NCBI GenBank assembly: GCA_014763885.1
Contig: JACXUO010000012.1
Coordinates: 1 to 32,890, forward strand
Direction of reading: 5' to 3'
From: Campylobacterales bacterium
GTDB lineage: Bacteria > Campylobacterota > Campylobacteria > Campylobacterales > Sulfurovaceae
Length of the DNA: 32,890 nt
The position numbers and the translations under genes are program-made. Positions 7,915-16,169 of this stretch are shown piece after piece; position 1 is the first letter of the stretch; the number at the start of each line of letters is the position of its first letter. The notes beneath the pieces are model-generated. The model was given only the letters and a program-made list of their open reading frames with translations. It was not told where the DNA came from and did not search any database.

Positions 7915-8246
7915 CCCAGGATCGCATGCTCATGGCCTGAACCCGTGAGCAGCTCCATAAGCAGAAAAACTCCGATCGTCAGGGCAGGCGAGAAGAGGGC
8001 CCACCAGTAGTAGCGGTCTTTCACAAGATAGACAAACAGCCCTCCCCAGGCAAAGAGCAGAAGGATGAGGTGTGCGAAAAAGAGAGGCATTATCTGTCTG
8101 GTAATATTTCCTGCCACAGCCATGCCGAGTATCACTCCGAATGTACCGAGGGAGATCAAAAGTTTTTTGAGATTTTTTGTTCTGGTATAGTGGAGAAAGA
8201 GGATGCCCAAGGTCATGATAATCGCTAAAATGATCAAACTTTTCAT
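7911..8246 (-). CDS. Small membrane protein of unknown function
   Basis: A 111-residue hydrophobic protein that I do not recognise. Four transmembrane segments are likely at about residues 3-20, 27-46, 52-75 and 82-101, with basic stretches (YTRTKNLKK, KDRYYW) between them and a short tail containing GSGHEHAILG. The start has a strong ribosome binding site (GGAGG, about 6-8 nt spacer). It lies 31 bp after argS on the same strand, so is probably the last gene of the poly-E/gmk/tatA/argS unit. Its stop overlaps that of rsfS tail to tail. Confidence 0.72.
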   Translation of the reverse strand: MKSLIILAIIMTLGILFLHYTRTKNLKKLLISLGTFGVILGMAVAGNITRQIMPLFFAHLILLLFAWGGLFVYLVKDRYYWWALFSPALTIGVFLLMELLTGSGHEHAILG

Positions 8247-8277
8247 GGTGCTCTCCTCCCTTCGTTTATGTAAAGTA

Positions 8278-9975
8278 TTATAACCTGTCTACGACTTCGA
8301 TGCCTAGCAGTTCCAGCCCTTGTTTGATCGTTTTCGCCGTAAGGTCAGCCAGTTGCAGACGGCTCATTTTGGTTGCTTCATCGACACCCTCTTTGAGGAT
8401 AGGGTTCTGTTCATAAAAACGCATAAAGAGTGTCACCATCTCATAGAGGTATGTCGTGATCTGGTTGGGGGAAGCATCTTCTGCAGCACGCTCAAGGATA
8501 TCTTCAAAACGAAGCAGCATTACTGCCAAGTGCTGTTCTAATGTATCAGAGATAATGATATCACCTTCTACCGGTCCGTTATGTTTTCTGAAGATGCTCT
8601 GGATCCTTGCGTAGGCATACTGCATATAAAGAGAAGTATTCCCTTCAAAACTGAGCATTTTGTCCCAGTCAAAGATATAGTTTGACTCCCTGTTGATGGA
8701 GAGGTCCGCATACTTCACCGCGCCTATCCCTATGATTTTGGCAAGGCGTTCCACCTCTTCATCGGTGTAGTTCTCTCTCTCTTTGATCGCATCTTTGGCC
8801 CTGATGACCGCTTCATCCAGCAGGTCGATCAGTTTGACCGTACCCCCGTCACGTGTCTTGAACGGCCTTCCGCTTTTGTCCATCATCGTTCCGAATGCCA
8901 CGTGTTCAAGCTTGACATCCTCCGGGACAAAACGGGATGTTTTTGCCACACTGAAGATCTGTCTGAAATGCTCAGCCTGTCTTGCATCTACCACATAGCA
9001 GATACGTTTGGCATGCAGTACATTGGCTCTATATCGGAGTGCAGCCAGGTCAGTAGTAGCATAGAGGTAGCCACCGTCCCCCTTCTGTACGATCACGGGG
9101 ATCTCTTCGCCTTCGAGGAAAACACACTGTGCCCCGTTGCTCTCCTGAAGCAGCCCCTCCTGTATCAGATCTTCGATCACCTGGGGGAGGTCTTCGTTAT
9201 AAAAACTTTCTGCCCTGACATCTTCTCTTGTGAGCTTGACACAGAGTTTGCCGTAGACATCTTCGCAGTGTCCAAGCGAGGCATCAATGAATTTCTGCCA
9301 AAGATTCAGACAATGATGGTCTCCACTCTGGATCTTGACGACATACTCTCTTGCTTTGTCGGCAAATGCCTGGTCTGCATCAAAACGCGCTTTTGCCTCT
9401 TTGTAGAATTGCTCAAGGTCGCACAGCTGTGCCACTCCCTCGTTGCCTGTCTCTTCAAGATAGGCAATCAGCATTCCAAACTGAGTCCCCCAGTCCCCGA
9501 TGTGGTTCTGACGGATCACATCATCTCCCAAAAACTCCAGCAGGTTGGAGATGGTATCTCCGATAATCGTTGAACGGAGGTGTCCCACGTGCATCTGTTT
9601 TGCCATATTCGGTCCCGAGTAGTCAACCACTACCTTGAGAGGAGTTTCATGTCTGGTGATACCAAGTCTGTCATCACTGAGTGCATTGTGACACTCTGAA
9701 GCAATCCATTCTGGTTTTAACCAAAGGTTGATAAAACCGGGCCCGGCAATTTCTGCTTTCTGGATAAGGGTTGAGGTATCCAGTGCATTGAGGATCTCTG
9801 TGGCGATCTCCCTGGGATTTTTACCCAGTTTTTTTGCCAATGCCATAGCTCCGTTGAATTGGTAGTCACCAAACTGCGGTTGTGTCGCCTCGGTGACGCT
9901 GATAGGTTCTGCATCAATCCCGGCCTTGCTAAATGCTTTTTTGATAAGCGTATTAAGTTGTGATTTCAGTTTCAT
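8278..9975 (-). CDS. argS: Arginyl-tRNA synthetase
   Basis: Class I aminoacyl-tRNA synthetase charging tRNA-Arg. The 565-residue protein shows the N-terminal Add-1 domain (about 1-105), the HIGH-class motif HVGH (129-132) in MAKQMHVGHLRST, the KMSKS-region equivalent MMDKSGRPFKTRDGG, and the C-terminal DALR anticodon-binding domain from about residue 450. It is downstream of tatA on the same strand, matching Campylobacter and Helicobacter gene order (argS, tatA, gmk, acidic protein; from memory). GGGAA precedes the ATG. Confidence 0.97.
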   Translation of the reverse strand: MKLKSQLNTLIKKAFSKAGIDAEPISVTEATQPQFGDYQFNGAMALAKKLGKNPREIATEILNALDTSTLIQKAEIAGPGFINLWLKPEWIASECHNALSDDRLGITRHETPLKVVVDYSGPNMAKQMHVGHLRSTIIGDTISNLLEFLGDDVIRQNHIGDWGTQFGMLIAYLEETGNEGVAQLCDLEQFYKEAKARFDADQAFADKAREYVVKIQSGDHHCLNLWQKFIDASLGHCEDVYGKLCVKLTREDVRAESFYNEDLPQVIEDLIQEGLLQESNGAQCVFLEGEEIPVIVQKGDGGYLYATTDLAALRYRANVLHAKRICYVVDARQAEHFRQIFSVAKTSRFVPEDVKLEHVAFGTMMDKSGRPFKTRDGGTVKLIDLLDEAVIRAKDAIKERENYTDEEVERLAKIIGIGAVKYADLSINRESNYIFDWDKMLSFEGNTSLYMQYAYARIQSIFRKHNGPVEGDIIISDTLEQHLAVMLLRFEDILERAAEDASPNQITTYLYEMVTLFMRFYEQNPILKEGVDEATKMSRLQLADLTAKTIKQGLELLGIEVVDRL

Positions 9976-10058
9976 AAGGTTCCCATATGATCAAAATAGT
10001 TACGTGATGGAATTGTAGCAAAAAATCGTTGGTGGAGAAGTTAGTCGAAGGAGAAGTC

Positions 10059-10075
10059 CCGGTGCAAGGCACCGG
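10059..10075. repeat. GC-rich hairpin between tatA and argS
   Basis: CCGGTGC (10059-10065) and GCACCGG (10069-10075) form a perfect 7-bp stem with a 3-nt spacer, 9 bp beyond the tatA stop. In the tatA direction it is followed by a pyrimidine-rich but not T-only stretch, so it may be a weak terminator or a processing/stability hairpin that separates tatA and argS expression. Confidence 0.5.
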
Positions 10076-10084
10076 AGTGATGGT

Positions 10085-10327
10085 TTAAGCGTTTTCGCTT
10101 TTTTTCTCTTCAGGCTTTTTTTCTTCGATCTTTGTCTCTGCAGGCGTTCCCTCTCTGGAAGCGATCTCTTTCTTCTCTTCTTTTTCGTCGTCCTCTTTTA
10201 CCGCCTGCTTGAAGTCCTTGATCCCTTTTCCTATTCCTTTTGCTAGATCAGGAATTTTTTTTGCTCCAAAAAGAAGTACAACGATCGCTAAGATGATCAG
10301 TAGTTCCGGCATACTTGGCATACCCAT
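10085..10327 (-). CDS. tatA: Sec-independent translocase component TatA
   Basis: Pore-forming subunit of the twin-arginine translocation system, in the inner membrane. The 80-residue protein has a short hydrophobic helix (about 7-22, [15 protein letters not shown]), the hallmark [21 protein letters not shown] amphipathic segment directly after it, and a charged Lys/Glu tail. The start at the first ATG has AAAGGA 6 nt upstream. tatB and tatC are not nearby, which is usual in this phylum. It lies between gmk and argS. Confidence 0.93.
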   Translation of the reverse strand: MGMPSMPELLIILAIVVLLFGAKKIPDLAKGIGKGIKDFKQAVKEDDEKEEKKEIASREGTPAETKIEEKKPEEKKSENA

Positions 10328-10378
10328 ATTCGTCCTTTAATTAATTACTATGTTGAAGAACGCTTTTGAACAAAGTCC

Positions 10379-10437
10379 AAAAGCTACGCTAACGCTGAGT
10401 TTGCTGCTGAAGCAAACTCAAACGACTAATCGCTTTT
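10379..10437. repeat. Nested inverted repeats between gmk and tatA
   Basis: The 162-bp gap holds a perfect 10-bp stem, TGAGTTTGCT (10396-10405) and AGCAAACTCA (10411-10420), with loop GCTGA, enclosed by an outer 6-bp pair AAAAGC (10379-10384) and GCTTTT (10432-10437). No T-tract follows, so it is not a classical terminator. The two-tier design (outer short arm, inner 10-bp arm) resembles the elements after fabG, but the sequence differs. Confidence 0.5.
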
Positions 10438-10489
10438 CATAGCATCTTGGTGTTTTGTGATAATTATACATGAAAATATTTAATTTTTC

Positions 10490-11119
10490 TTAGTGGTTCA
10501 GCCAGCGTGCGACAAATTCATTCTGATCTTCTTCTTTTTGTTTCAACCTGGCAGCTTTTGCAATAATGACAAACTCTTTTGTCGCATCCTCTACCGTGTC
10601 ATTGAGTATCGTGAAGTCATATTCGCCCACTGCCAGTATCTCTTTTTTGGCATTTTCGATCCGTTTGCTGATCACCGTCTCGTCATCGGTTGACCTTGCA
10701 CGCAGCCGGTGTTCGAGTTCGCTCAGCGTAGGCGGAGTGATAAAGGCGGATGTGGTGATGTCATCCATCTTTGCACGTACCAGACGATGCCCCTGCACAT
10801 CGATATCAAAAATGACCAGTTTCCCCGCCTGAAGTGCTTCTCTGACCGGGGTGAGAGAGGTTCCGTAGTAGTTACCGTGCACTTCGGCATACTCAAGGAA
10901 GTTTCCTGCTTTGATATCCTCTTCAAACTCCTCTTTGCTTACAAAGAAGTAGTCTTTTCCATGTACTTCTCCCGTCCGAGGTGGACGGGTTGTCGTAGAG
11001 ATCGAAAAATAGTACTCTCCGATCTCGCCGGATGCTGCGTTGATAATGGTGCTTTTCCCTGCACCGCTTGGACCGGACAATACCAGGATTGCCCCGCTGT
11101 TTGATATTTTTTTACTCAT
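10490..11119 (-). CDS. gmk: Guanylate kinase
   Basis: Phosphorylates GMP to GDP. The 209-residue protein has the P-loop GPSGAGKS (16-23), the GMP-binding segment STTTRPPRTGEVHGKDYFFV, and YYGTSLTPVREAL, then the lid and DFTILND near the C-terminus. Its ATG overlaps the stop of the upstream poly-E protein gene by 4 bp (ATGA), indicating translational coupling. The order poly-E, gmk, tatA, argS is conserved in Campylobacterota. Confidence 0.96.
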   Translation of the reverse strand: MSKKISNSGAILVLSGPSGAGKSTIINAASGEIGEYYFSISTTTRPPRTGEVHGKDYFFVSKEEFEEDIKAGNFLEYAEVHGNYYGTSLTPVREALQAGKLVIFDIDVQGHRLVRAKMDDITTSAFITPPTLSELEHRLRARSTDDETVISKRIENAKKEILAVGEYDFTILNDTVEDATKEFVIIAKAARLKQKEEDQNEFVARWLNH

Positions 11120-11889
11120 TCTTCGCTGTCTTTAAACTTGATATTGATGGTCACCTCGGTACCGCTGAGAAGTTTTTTTAACTTTTTGATCTTCATCTTC
11201 TGTATCGCGTCAAGCAGTTTTGTCTCAAACTCTTCTCTTTGTTCCTCTGATTTTCGGGCATCATGAGTGATATGCAGGGTAAGGTCTTTCTCTACCGCAT
11301 TGATCACATCCTCTTCCTCCACGATCTCAAGCCCCTCGCTGATAAGGTTCTGTTTGATGACCTCCCTTTTCAGGGTTTCAAGCTCCTCCTCATCTTTTTC
11401 CCAAATCCCCTCATCGGGTATCTCCTCCTCTATCTCGAGGAGAGACTTGATTCTCGCTATCTCATCGATATCCAATACAGGAGACGAACCTGCCGTTTCC
11501 TCCTCCTGCAGCTCTTCAGGTGTCTCTTCGGCTGCGGAGAGGGGGAATATATGAGGCGGTTCATCGGCAGACGGTTCTATAGAAGAGAGTGCCTCTACCA
11601 CCTCGATGATTTTGGAAGGGAGAAATGGTTTCTTGATCACTATGTCAATCGCGCTGTTCCTCTCTTCGGGGTGCGTGGTGAGAAGGACCAGTTTTGCGAT
11701 ACGGAATGCCTGGAGCATATCGGCAGTGATACGGCCGAAACTGGCATCATCGATAAATGCAAGATCGTACGCTTTGTCTTCTATGTTCTCCAGGGATGAG
11801 AATTCATAGAGCTCCACATGCCTGTCTTTTAAACACAGAGTGATGAGTCTGGAGACAACAGGGTTTGTATTGAGCAATAAAATCCGCAT
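11116..11889 (-). CDS. Acidic 'poly-E' protein with receiver-like N-terminus
   Basis: A 257-residue protein corresponding by position and composition to the Helicobacter poly-E-rich protein (HP0322) and Campylobacter highly acidic protein (Cj1178c); function unknown. Residues 1-100 look like a CheY-type receiver: MRILLLNTNPVVSRL, FIDDASFG, LVLLTTHPEE and IKKPFLPSKI match strands 1, 3, 4 and the Lys-Pro loop. The strand-1 acidic pair that binds magnesium is replaced by N-T-N, so phosphorylation is doubtful. Residues about 105-190 are strongly acidic, and the C-terminal 65 residues are charged and probably helical, ending KKLLSGTEVTINIKFKD. It overlaps gmk by 4 bp. Confidence 0.8.
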   Translation of the reverse strand: MRILLLNTNPVVSRLITLCLKDRHVELYEFSSLENIEDKAYDLAFIDDASFGRITADMLQAFRIAKLVLLTTHPEERNSAIDIVIKKPFLPSKIIEVVEALSSIEPSADEPPHIFPLSAAEETPEELQEEETAGSSPVLDIDEIARIKSLLEIEEEIPDEGIWEKDEEELETLKREVIKQNLISEGLEIVEEEDVINAVEKDLTLHITHDARKSEEQREEFETKLLDAIQKMKIKKLKKLLSGTEVTINIKFKDSEE

Positions 11890-11925
11890 ACAGAAAGCAT
11901 CCTTTTAAATTTTGGCTATAGGTTG

Positions 11926-11931
11926 ATTATA
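11926..11931 (-). promoter_or_regulatory. -10 box for the poly-E/gmk/tatA/argS unit
   Basis: TATAAT on the minus strand, about 37 bp upstream of the poly-E start codon, in the 72-bp gap after murD. No -35 box is recognisable. The sequence TTGATTAT occurs twice here, once overlapping this box (11923-11930) and again at 11940-11947. Confidence 0.45.
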
Positions 11932-11961
11932 GTCAAAAATTGATTATGTTTTGTTGTGGCA

Positions 11962-13239
11962 CTATAAAGCCTTTACCAGCCTGATAAAGGTCTCTCCTCT
12001 GTCCTTGTAGGACTTGAACTGATCGAAACTGGCTGCTGCGGGGGAGAGCAGTGCGACCGAGTCATGGGTATGTACCCGGTCGATTGCGGCTACCGCCTTA
12101 TCGATTGTTTTTGATTCATGGGCTTCAATCCCATAGGCTCTTGCCAGCCCCAGGAGCCTCTCGTTATTTGCCCCGATCGTATAGATCCTGATATCGCATC
12201 CCTGCATGACCTCAAAGAGCGGAGCAAGATCTACCCCTTTATCCTCTCCCCCGAGGATCAGATGTATTCTCAAATCCTCAAATCCTTTGATCGCCTGGAT
12301 CGCGGCATCAAGATTGGTTGCTTTGGAGTCGTTGATCCATACTCTTCCCTGCGCATCCTCGATCTTCTCCTGTCTGTGTGCATCGAGCTTGAAAGCGTTG
12401 ATCAGATCATAGTCAGTTTCATCAAAGAGCACTCTGGTAATCGCCAGCGCAAGCAGTGCATCCTGTAAAAAAGCTCCCCTGAATGCAACCTGTTCTGCAT
12501 CAAGATCAAAGTACTCTTCCAAAAACGCATTGGAGTCATACTCTACCACATAGGCAGGGGTAGGAGGAACATTCAGACCTTTCGGGATCAGTGCCAGTTC
12601 GCCTTCCCTCATCGTCCTGAGCGGTGCGAGCTTGTCTGCCTCGTACTGTTCCGGTGTACCATGCCAGTCAAGATGGTCGGGTGTGATGGGCAGCAGCAGA
12701 TAGATATTCGGGGAGGCGATCCTGGTATGGTGCAGGGTAAAAGAGCTGGTTTCAAGTACCCAGATCGCTGCTTCTGGATCAAGATCTGCCAGTGGTGTAC
12801 CGATATTGCCTCCGGATACCGCACTGCGTTTCTCAAGCAGGTGCGTCAGCATCTGTGTGGTGGTGGTTTTGCCGTTGGTACCGGAGATCCAGATGGTGAA
12901 AGGCTTTTGCCTTTCAAGTGAAGCGTTTCGGTTTACATTACTTTGCAACGCTTCCATAAATTTGCTCTGTGCTCCCTGCTCCCTGCTCCCTAATATATAG
13001 TCATATTCACTCATCAGGTTTTGAGCACTTTTGATCAGGGGATGATCCGGCTTGAGGCTGGGGGTAGTGACCTCCAGGGTGCTTGCTTCGGGATCAAAAA
13101 GATGCGAAGGGAGGATCTGGTTGCCCGCTTCATCGACAGAGGCTTCTTTGACATTGTCGTCAAAGAAGGTACAGCCTCCGCCAAGGCTTTTTGCGATAGA
13201 TCTGGTGGTCAGTCCGTATCCGAAAAGTGTAGGTTTCAT
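11962..13239 (-). CDS. murD: UDP-N-acetylmuramoylalanine--D-glutamate ligase MurD, with an inserted segment
   Basis: Adds D-Glu to UDP-MurNAc-L-Ala in peptidoglycan synthesis. Recognisable parts are the ATP loop WISGTNGKTTTTQM (117-130), LETSSFTL, ITPDHLDWHG, the ligase motif INDSKATNLDAAIQAI and C-terminal LLSPAAASFDQFKSYKDRG. The protein is 425 residues. Between NLMSEYD (74-80) and PFTIWISG (113-120) there are about 32 residues (81-112) that I would not expect from the family: in relatives these two segments are almost adjacent (from memory). The inserted stretch is encoded at 12904-12999 and contains a tandem heptanucleotide repeat and an inverted repeat, suggesting insertion of non-coding-type DNA in frame. 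It follows mraY on the same strand. Confidence 0.94.
   Translation of the reverse strand: MKPTLFGYGLTTRSIAKSLGGGCTFFDDNVKEASVDEAGNQILPSHLFDPEASTLEVTTPSLKPDHPLIKSAQNLMSEYDYILGSREQGAQSKFMEALQSNVNRNASLERQKPFTIWISGTNGKTTTTQMLTHLLEKRSAVSGGNIGTPLADLDPEAAIWVLETSSFTLHHTRIASPNIYLLLPITPDHLDWHGTPEQYEADKLAPLRTMREGELALIPKGLNVPPTPAYVVEYDSNAFLEEYFDLDAEQVAFRGAFLQDALLALAITRVLFDETDYDLINAFKLDAHRQEKIEDAQGRVWINDSKATNLDAAIQAIKGFEDLRIHLILGGEDKGVDLAPLFEVMQGCDIRIYTIGANNERLLGLARAYGIEAHESKTIDKAVAAIDRVHTHDSVALLSPAAASFDQFKSYKDRGETFIRLVKAL
12920..12954. repeat. Inverted repeat inside murD insertion
   Basis: GAAGCGTT (12920-12927) and AACGCTTC (12947-12954) are perfect 8-bp inverted arms separated by 19 bp, all within the apparent in-frame insertion of murD. 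Confidence 0.5.
12971..12991. repeat. Tandem heptanucleotide repeat (GCTCCCT x3) inside murD
   Basis: Three uninterrupted copies of GCTCCCT, read as AGGGAGC in the murD direction and encoding the residues around LGSREQGA. The 7-bp unit is out of register with codons, so gain or loss of one copy would frameshift murD. Heptad repeats of this sort normally lie in intergenic DNA. Confidence 0.7.
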
Positions 13240-13263
13240 AAAAAATTCCTTGGGATTTTTTTA

Positions 13264-13324
13264 GTGAGGAGTGAGGAATGCGCCCGAACGAAGTGACAAG
13301 TGCCCTTGGGGTAAGGAGTGAGGC
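13264..13324. repeat. Degenerate repeat tract between mraY and murD
   Basis: The 148-bp gap between mraY and murD carries GTGAGGAGTGAGG near its left end and GGAGTGAGG again near its right, separated by GC-rich sequence. This is a degenerate heptad-like tract similar in character to the repeat inside murD. No promoter stands out, and the gap is unusually long for two consecutive cell-wall genes. Confidence 0.4.
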
Positions 13325-13371
13325 GTGTTGGTATATTTTTCATTATGACTCTCTTTGTTTTTTCTTTACTC

Positions 13372-13386
13372 TGAAGCATCGCTTCA
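13372..13386. repeat. Hairpin after mraY
   Basis: TGAAGC (13372-13377), spacer ATC, GCTTCA (13381-13386): a 6-bp perfect hairpin 1-2 bp past the mraY stop. It is followed in the mraY direction by an A-rich rather than T-rich stretch, so it is not a standard terminator. Confidence 0.35.
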
Positions 13387-13387
13387 A

Positions 13388-14446
13388 CTATCTGAATTTA
13401 AAGGAGATGAGTGCCAGGATATTGGCGATAAGAGAGATCATCCAGAAGCGTACGATGATCTTGTTCTCTGCCCATTTTTTCATCTCGAAGTGATGGTGTA
13501 TCGGTGCCATCAGAAAGACTTTTTTCCCGCGCAGTTTGAAGCTTCCTACCTGCAGGATCACCGAAACCGTCTCTATTACAAAGATCAGACCGATCAGGAT
13601 AAGGAGTATTTCGCTTTTACCGAGGATCGCGAGATAGGCGAGAAAGCCGCCGATCGCCAAACTTCCCGTATCTCCCATAAAGATCTCTGCCGGGTAGCAG
13701 TTGTACCATAAAAACCCGAGGAGTCCTCCTGCCAGTGCGGAGGCCATGATCGTCACCTCTCCCACCCCTTTGATATTGGGTACAAGCAGGTAGCCTGAGA
13801 AAATGGCATGGCCGGTGACATAGATAATCGTTCCCAGCGTAACCAGTGCAATGACAGATGGTACGGTCGCAAGTCCATCAAGCCCATCGGTCAGGTTCAC
13901 CGCATTGGTGGTGGCCAGAAAGACCAGCACCCAGAAGATCGCGGCAAAATAGCCCATGTCAAAGAGCTCGTTTTTGAAAAAAGGGATATAGAATGTTGTC
14001 GGAAACTCGGCATAGAAAAGAACGCCTATGGCAGAGAGTGCCACGACCACCTGCCCCAGAAGTTTGCCTCTTGCAGAGAGTCCTTCAAGGTTGTTCCCCG
14101 AGAGTATCTTCCCGATATCATCTTTAAACCCTACCAGGCCGAAACCGATCAGTGTAACAAGCCCTGCCAGGACAAACAGATTGTCCAGATGGGCACTTAA
14201 AAGTACGGCAATAACCGTAGCGGAGAGGAACACTGCACCCCCCATCGTAGGCGTATGGCGTTTCCCCTCGTGCGCGGGGACATACTTGTTGATGGGCTGG
14301 TTTGCTTTTTTTGAGATCGCCCATGCCAGGTATTTGGGCATGATCACAAGCGTCAAAATAAAGGCGATGAAGAAGGCAAAACCTGACCGGACCGTAATGT
14401 ATCCAAAAAGGTTGATATCTAAAAGGTGCGAGAGTTCGTATAGCAT
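13388..14446 (-). CDS. mraY: Phospho-N-acetylmuramoyl-pentapeptide transferase MraY
   Basis: Inner-membrane enzyme making lipid I from UDP-MurNAc-pentapeptide and undecaprenyl phosphate. The 352-residue polytopic protein has about ten hydrophobic segments, [12 protein letters not shown], the Asp pair in [36 protein letters not shown] and the HHH motif in MAPIHHHFE. It is upstream of murD on the same strand and divergent from gpmI. The ribosome binding site is weak (AAAGAG). Confidence 0.96.
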   Translation of the reverse strand: MLYELSHLLDINLFGYITVRSGFAFFIAFILTLVIMPKYLAWAISKKANQPINKYVPAHEGKRHTPTMGGAVFLSATVIAVLLSAHLDNLFVLAGLVTLIGFGLVGFKDDIGKILSGNNLEGLSARGKLLGQVVVALSAIGVLFYAEFPTTFYIPFFKNELFDMGYFAAIFWVLVFLATTNAVNLTDGLDGLATVPSVIALVTLGTIIYVTGHAIFSGYLLVPNIKGVGEVTIMASALAGGLLGFLWYNCYPAEIFMGDTGSLAIGGFLAYLAILGKSEILLILIGLIFVIETVSVILQVGSFKLRGKKVFLMAPIHHHFEMKKWAENKIIVRFWMISLIANILALISFKFR

Positions 14447-14533
14447 AGGTCTCTTTTTCGGTTTTAGGATTAAAAAAGGTTATTTTACTATTATTTCAAT
14501 AAAATATAAGAGTTGACAGGAACAGGGTATTTT

Positions 14534-16015
14534 ATGGATATTCAAAAAACAGTTTTAATTATCACCGATGGTATCGGGTATAAGCCTGAGAGCAAATGCA
14601 ACGCATTCCAGGATGCAGACAAACCGACCTATGACAGACTTTTTGAAGAGATCCCCCGGGTACTGATCTCTACCCACGGGCTCAGTGTAGGACTGCCCGA
14701 AGGACAGATGGGAAACTCCGAAGTGGGGCATATGACGATCGGGAGCGGCCGTGTCCTCTATCAGGATCTTGTAAAGATCTCTTTGGCGCTTGAAGAGGGA
14801 AGTATTGAAAAGAACAGTGTACTCAATGAGATACTGGATAAAAGCGAGAGAGTGCATCTTGTCGGATTGCTGAGTGACGGTGGGGTACACTCGCATATCG
14901 ACCATACGATCGGACTGGCAAAACTGGCAAAAGCAAGAGGGAAGAGAGTCTTCCTGCACCTGATCACTGACGGGAGGGATGTTAGCCCGACCTCTTCAAA
15001 ACGCTATATCGAACAGATCGAGGCGATCACCGACGAGGATATCTCTATCGCAACGATCGGCGGGCGTTTTTATACGATGGACAGGGATAACCGCTGGGAG
15101 AGAGTGGAGAGGGGATATCGGGCGATCGCGGAAGCTTCGCCTGTGACGACGCTTTCTCCGGCAGAGTATGTGGATGCAAGCTATGCGAAAAAAGAGACCG
15201 ACGAGTTTATCGTGCCTGCAGCGTTTGAAGGATATAAGGGGATGGCCGAGGGAGATACGGTGATCGTGACCAACTTCCGTTCAGACAGGGTACGTGAGAT
15301 CACGACGGCATTGGGTGATGCGCACTTCAGTGCATTTGAGAGAGCCTTCAAGCCGCTCCATATCGCGACGATGACACAGTATGATGCGACGTTCCCCTAT
15401 CCGGTACTCTTCCCGAAAGAGGCGCCGAAAAACACGCTTGCTGAAGTGGTAAGCAGGGCAGGATTGCGCCAGCTCCACACGGCTGAGACAGAGAAGTATG
15501 CCCATGTAACCTTTTTCCTGAACGGGGGAGTAGAGGAGCCGATGGAGGGGGAGAGCCGCGTACTCATCTCCAGCCCCGATGTGAAAACCTACGATATGAA
15601 GCCGGAGATGTCGGCCCCCGAGGTGGGTGAAGCAGTGCGCACGGCGATGGATGAGGCGTATGAGTTTGTGGTGGTGAACTTTGCAAACGGTGATATGGTG
15701 GGGCATACCGGAAACTATGAAGCGGCATGCAAAGCGGTCCATGCGGTTGATGCCGAACTCGGGAAGATCATCGATAAGGCAAAAGAGCAAAACTATGCGA
15801 TCGTGCTTACCTCGGACCACGGAAACTGCGAGGAGATGGTCGATGATAAGGGCAACATCCTGACCAACCATACCGTAGGAGAGGTCTGGTGCTGGGTGAT
15901 GGCAGACGGGGTTGAGAAGCTCAAAGAGGGGGGTGGACTCAACAACATAGCACCGACCGTGCTTAAAATCATGGGGCTTGAGATCCCCGAAGAGATGGAT
16001 ACACCGCTCTTTTAG
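14534..16015 (+). CDS. gpmI: 2,3-bisphosphoglycerate-independent phosphoglycerate mutase
   Basis: Interconverts 3- and 2-phosphoglycerate with two manganese ions. The 493-residue protein shows TDGIGY (11-16, metal Asp), the phosphoserine loop [10 protein letters not shown] with Ser62, [44 protein letters not shown] and the metal-binding [11 protein letters not shown] start at the ATG at 14534, preceded by AGGG with a 6-nt spacer. An upstream in-frame TTG would add seven unconserved residues. The gene is divergent from mraY and ends in a T-tailed terminator, as part of the conserved murD-mraY/gpmI neighbourhood of Campylobacterota. Confidence 0.96.
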   Translation: MDIQKTVLIITDGIGYKPESKCNAFQDADKPTYDRLFEEIPRVLISTHGLSVGLPEGQMGNSEVGHMTIGSGRVLYQDLVKISLALEEGSIEKNSVLNEILDKSERVHLVGLLSDGGVHSHIDHTIGLAKLAKARGKRVFLHLITDGRDVSPTSSKRYIEQIEAITDEDISIATIGGRFYTMDRDNRWERVERGYRAIAEASPVTTLSPAEYVDASYAKKETDEFIVPAAFEGYKGMAEGDTVIVTNFRSDRVREITTALGDAHFSAFERAFKPLHIATMTQYDATFPYPVLFPKEAPKNTLAEVVSRAGLRQLHTAETEKYAHVTFFLNGGVEEPMEGESRVLISSPDVKTYDMKPEMSAPEVGEAVRTAMDEAYEFVVVNFANGDMVGHTGNYEAACKAVHAVDAELGKIIDKAKEQNYAIVLTSDHGNCEEMVDDKGNILTNHTVGEVWCWVMADGVEKLKEGGGLNNIAPTVLKIMGLEIPEEMDTPLF

Positions 16016-16051
16016 CACCGATCCCGCAGCCTCTATTTCCTTCCCTATGCT

Positions 16052-16069
16052 CTCTGCAGAACGGCAGAG
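16052..16069. repeat. Hairpin preceding the gpmI terminator
   Basis: CTCTGC (16052-16057) and GCAGAG (16064-16069) form a 6-bp stem with a 6-nt loop, immediately before the T-tailed hairpin. Confidence 0.4.
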
Positions 16070-16099
16070 GGTATTTCCCGCTTCAGAATACCTTTTTTT
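16070..16099 (+). terminator. Rho-independent terminator of gpmI
   Basis: GGTATT (16070-16075) pairs with AATACC (16087-16092) across an 11-nt loop, followed by seven T residues (16093-16099). It lies 55 bp after the gpmI stop and just before a new promoter. Confidence 0.6.
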
Positions 16100-16128
16100 C
16101 TACCCTTGCATTTGTCTCTTTTGGAAAT

Positions 16129-16140
16129 ATGCTACAATAT
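16129..16140 (+). promoter_or_regulatory. Extended -10 promoter of the TerB-like gene
   Basis: ATGCTACAATAT contains an extended -10 (TGCTACAAT; hexamer at 16133-16138), 31 bp before the start codon. The identical 12-mer occurs upstream of fabG. Confidence 0.6.
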
Positions 16141-16169
16141 TCAAAAACCCAATAAGAAAGGTGGTATGC

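Noticed and set aside
15978-16169. Long N-terminal extension of the TerB-like protein
   Set aside because: It would overlap gpmI and run through the terminator and promoter; the ATG at 16170 has a good ribosome binding site.
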